NCBI GenBank assembly: GCA_000231825.2
Contig: JH720358.1
Span: 1-11,708 of the forward strand
DNA from: Tetrahymena elliotti 4EA
Lineage: Eukaryota > Ciliophora > Oligohymenophorea > Hymenostomatida > Tetrahymenidae
Length of the DNA: 11,708 nucleotides
Direction of reading: 5' to 3'
A model generated the notes under the pieces. That model made no database searches, had not been told where the DNA came from, and was given only the letters and a program-made list of their open reading frames with translations. Below are positions 8,900-11,708 of this stretch, one piece after another (the stretch's first letter is position 1; every line of letters starts with the position of its first letter). The position numbers and the translations under genes are program-made.

Positions 8900-9566
8900 A
8901 GTTATATATTAAATTATTTCTTTTGATAAATATCTTTTTCAATATGTTTTTATTTATTTCTTTATTATTATTCTAATTATATTTTCTATTAATTTCATTC
9001 ATAAAACATTAATATATTCATTCATTGCCTCTTCTTTTTTATTTAATCAACTAATTATTGCCCTTTTTATTTTCAAATTTTTTTCAAATGATTATTTAGT
9101 TGCAAACAAGCAATTAAGCACAAAAACAGCTCATTATTTTATATGCTAATGAAAAATTTAACTTATTTGTGTTAACAGAAGCCAAAGATAATAGATATAG
9201 AATCTCATATAAGGCATATTTAACTTTTTAAAAAGTATTTTTCCCTCATACTAAACTGCTTGAAGAAAAGCCCAATAACTAATTAAAAAACGATCAATTA
9301 TAAAATCTTTTTTAAACTTAATTAATATTTTATAAAGTTCAACATTTACTTTTTGATCTATTTTTTTAATTTTAATTTATCATTAAAATTAAAAATATTA
9401 TGAAATCATTTAAAAATGCATAATTTAAAAGCTAAAATACCAATTTTATTTTCTTAATCCATTTTAAATTATTTCAAATTTATATACTGATTTTGTAAGA
9501 AGATTTAGTGTACTTTTAAATTATTTTTTATCTTTTAATTCTAAAAATTTTAAAATCAAGATTTGA
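8900..9566. other. Divergent intergenic region with a possible coding exon
   Basis: Between the minus-strand membrane gene and the plus-strand coiled-coil gene. About 8900-9087 is T-rich on the plus strand and probably carries the divergent promoters. A plus-strand open frame begins at 9088 and is described separately. The stretch 9340-9566 is extremely A/T-rich and looks noncoding. Confidence 0.5.
9088..9494 (+). CDS. Candidate 5' exon of the coiled-coil/beta-domain gene
   Basis: ATG 9088 opens a ciliate-code frame that stays open past 9494, where a good donor GTAAGA (9495) in phase 2 would join to an acceptor TTTGAG (9625) and enter the downstream frame exactly. This gives a 538-residue protein. 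The first 65 or so codons are mixed in composition and look plausible (for example LFVLTEAKDNRYRISYKAY). The last 50 are Phe/Ile/Lys/Asn-rich like translated spacer. An in-frame ATG at 9400 is another possible start. No zinc-finger cysteines are present. A random TGA-free frame of this size is not rare here, so the exon is a suggestion to explain the missing start, not a firm call. Confidence 0.3.
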
Positions 9567-9625
9567 TATTAAAAACAATTGAAAATTAATTAAAAAATTT
9601 AAATAATTATTTTGAATTGTTTGAG

Positions 9626-10886
9626 TATAGAATCTATTTTAAATTGTAAAGATGATTATATTTTTAATTACTTACCACTTCTTTTAGAAGAAAGCTTTTA
9701 TGGCGAAATAGAAGCTGTACTATAAAATGAAGATGATCCAATATTTTAAATAGAATAATAGTTTTAAAGTTTTCAAGATGAAATAATTGATAGGATATAA
9801 TAATCAAAAAAGCTTGTTCTTTAATTTGTAATAAGTTGATAAATTGATAAAAAAGTTATTTAAAAAACTTATGAATAGATATCAGAAATTAATGATATAA
9901 AAAAAATATTATCTTGCTAAAAAATATAATAATAAGAAATTAATAATTTGTAGTAAATTTTTAAAAAATAATATGAACAGCAGCGACTTAATACTATGGT
10001 AATTTTAGAATAAACATATTTATTATAAAGTTTATAATCTGCTCATAAAAAAATAGACCTTGCTAAGATATCTTAACTCTTTCTAAAAGAATTAGGACAA
10101 CTTGATAATTAAATAAATCAATTAAAAGCTTAAGAAGAATCATATAAACAATCTAAATAGTAAATCACCTACTTAATTCACAAATAGCCAGAAATTGAAA
10201 AATTTTAATTTTATAAAGATTTCTTGAAATTACATGCAGACTTAGAACCTAATAATTCAAAAAAAGATGATACTCTTTTTCAAAATGCTCTTTCTTAGTA
10301 TTACTAAGAATAATAAAACAATCAAATAGAAAATCTTTATGGCAAATTTTCTTTTTAGGATCATGATTAATCAAATTAAATTGAAGTGAAGGATAACCCT
10401 TCTCAAAACAAAATTTCAATATATAAAAAATATTCCACTCTAAAAGGAAGCGTTTACTTTAAATATGAGCTAAATTAGGGGGAAAAATATATTGTTAGAT
10501 TTAAATTTAATGATTTTGGTGGTGATTGGATAACTTTGGGTTTAATAAATTCTTAAAATTTATATGATTCATTAAGTATTACATGCCAAGGAAAATGTTT
10601 TGGTTAAAAAAACTTAAATTATGGAGGATTTATAGTAGAAGGTGATTACTTTTATTAGATTATTAATAATTTAATTGTTGAGCTGAGAATAGATATTCAA
10701 GAAAAGTAAATTTAATTTTTAAATTCTTTAAATTTTTCAAAATTTATATCTATTAATCAATTGTAAGAAAAATACGAATTAGATAGTAATGGCAAATACT
10801 ACTTAGCAATTAATTATGGATAAGTTGATTCTAGCTTTGATTCAAATATTGATATAATTTACTTCAAAGAAGTAGAGAATGCTTGA
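9626..10886 (+). CDS. Coiled-coil protein with C-terminal beta-rich domain (TRIM-like), 5' end unresolved
   Basis: Exons about 9626-9827 and 9879-10886, with a 51-base intron 9828-9878 (GTAATAAG...AATAG) that contains in-frame TGAs, so it must be removed. The frame is open from 9567, after a TGA at 9564, to TGA 10884-10886, but has no ATG before about 10005. The good coding sequence starts well upstream of that, so an earlier exon must supply the start. The first part (NCKDDYIFNYLPLLLEESFY...) leads into about 130 residues rich in Gln, Glu, Lys and Leu, a likely coiled coil. The last 150 or so residues form a beta-rich domain with GEKYIVRFKFNDFGGDWITL, then LGLI, a GGF-VEGDYF stretch, and a final GKYYLAINYG/IIYFKE. 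That order recalls the C-terminal domain of ciliate B-box/TRIM-like proteins, from memory only. No RING or B-box cysteine/histidine cluster was found upstream. Confidence 0.75.
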
Positions 10887-11347
10887 AATAAAAAGTAAAT
10901 TATTTTTTTGGAAAAGATTTGAAAAAAATAAATTAAAAATGAAAAAAATAAAAAATAAAAAATTTTTGTTTTGAAAAAGTGAATCAAATTTTTCTTAATA
11001 ATAATTAATTAATTTGTAATAAGTATAAATAAATAAATTAAAAAAAAGAAATAAATGTTGGAATAAAATATAAAATATTTTAGAGATCCCAATCAAGTAC
11101 ATCAATTTCTTTAGATATAAGAATATTTGTAAATTAAAAGTTACTCAGCTCTAATTTAGCTTCTTATTAAGACCTCCATCTTTATTTCAAGTAAAATTAT
11201 TCATTTTTCTTTAAATTAATTAAATCAATAACTCTGATTATTAACATAAAGGCTAAAAAATATTATATTAATTAAATGATTCTAATTAAGAATAACTTTT
11301 ATTTATGAACAAAATTGGCTGTTTTGAGTTGATTTAATTTTTATTTT
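10887..11347. other. AT-rich spacer with a weak open frame
   Basis: The first 160 bases are nearly all A and T, consistent with a 3' untranslated region. From 11055 an ATG opens a plus-strand frame (MLEQNIKYFRDPNQVHQFLQ...) of about 65 codons, with less AT-biased codons over its first 45. A donor-like GTAAAT at about 11130 is in the right phase to join an acceptor just before the LRR exon. This could be a first exon of the next gene, but the evidence is weak. Confidence 0.3.
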
Positions 11348-11401
11348 ATGTTTTTCTCATTTCAACATTTATTTTTTTAATTCTTTAAAAGAAGGAAGAA
11401 T

Positions 11402-11708
11402 ATGAATTATTTGGGTGCAAAAGAAATAGGATCTGGCTTAGCATAGTGCTCTAATCTCTAAAGTTTGGCTCTTGACCTAAGGTTAAAATAGTATTTCATT
11501 ATTAATTATACATTTTTGTAAGTAGAATGATGGGATAAATAAAAACTTTAAATTTTTAGCAACTAACAAATTTTGGTTGGTTTACTTGATAATATTTATT
11601 CACCTGATTGCTCTTTTGCCCATTCATTAGTTCTATTTTTTTCTTCCAGATTTAATTCAAATTTGAATGTTTTTCTCATTATTTTAAATATTTTTTTATT
11701 AAATATTT
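11402..11708 (+). CDS. Ciliate-type leucine-rich repeat gene, 5' part or fragment, cut by the window end
   Basis: From ATG 11402 (or in-frame ATG 11348) the frame reads LGAKEIGSGLAQCSNLQSL then ALDL. This matches the ciliate LRR pattern (IG...GLA.C.NLQ.L.LDL) seen in large Tetrahymena and Paramecium families. A donor at 11482 (phase 2) and acceptor TTTTTAG at 11559 give a 78-base intron with in-frame TGA. Splicing makes the Ser codon and continues LSNQQI, which is exactly the end of the repeat unit. After that the sequence (LVGLLDNIYSPDCSFAHSL...) no longer follows the LRR pattern and becomes Phe/Leu-rich, though open to the window edge. The protein begins mid-repeat, so this is either a truncated or decaying LRR copy or one exon of a larger gene whose other exons I cannot see. 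LRR units usually mediate protein binding. Confidence 0.5.

Noticed and set aside
11160..11185. Minus-strand ATG followed by a short frame (MEVLIRSQ...)
   Set aside because: Ends at TGA after about 26 codons, with no motif or splice evidence.

Overview
The window looks like nuclear DNA of a ciliate close to Tetrahymena. The DNA is very AT-rich. The long reading frames are full of in-frame TAA and TAG codons, and each one ends only at TGA. That is the genetic code in which TAA and TAG mean glutamine. Introns are short (47-131 bases), AT-rich, and run from GTA/GTT to AG. A standard-code gene finder would miss almost everything here, so all genes below were translated by hand in the ciliate code, with introns placed by frame and phase.

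Layout, left to right. (1) 342-642, plus: a 72-residue small TIM chaperone of the mitochondrial intermembrane space, two exons, twin CX3C motif complete after splicing. (2) 643-2040: about 1.4 kb with no supported gene. (3) 2232-4319, plus: a 695-residue Asn/Ser/Gln/Lys-rich protein of unknown function. A possible short 5' exon at 2041-2122 starts inside a perfect hairpin. (4) 4866-7241, minus, convergent with gene 3: a seven-exon, 660-residue coiled-coil protein. (5) 7242-8023: spacer with two diverged direct copies of a 150-170 base unit. (6) 8024-8899, minus: a four-exon, 196-residue multi-pass membrane protein, possibly AGTRAP-like, with an Asn-Pro tail whose DNA is unusually G-rich on the plus strand. 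(7) about 9626-10886 plus an unsettled 5' end, plus strand: a coiled-coil protein with a C-terminal beta-rich domain, like ciliate TRIM-type proteins but with no RING or B-box seen. (8) 11402-11708, plus: the start of, or a piece of, a ciliate-type leucine-rich repeat gene that runs off the window.

The genes do not form an operon or an evident pathway. They look like ordinary neighbouring nuclear genes: one conserved housekeeping protein, one small membrane protein, and several lineage-specific coiled-coil, low-complexity and repeat proteins. I found no tRNA, rRNA, CRISPR array or transposase. I see no convincing new biological system. The points most worth checking are the unresolved 5' ends, the repeat pair, the G-rich coding tract, and the edge LRR fragment.
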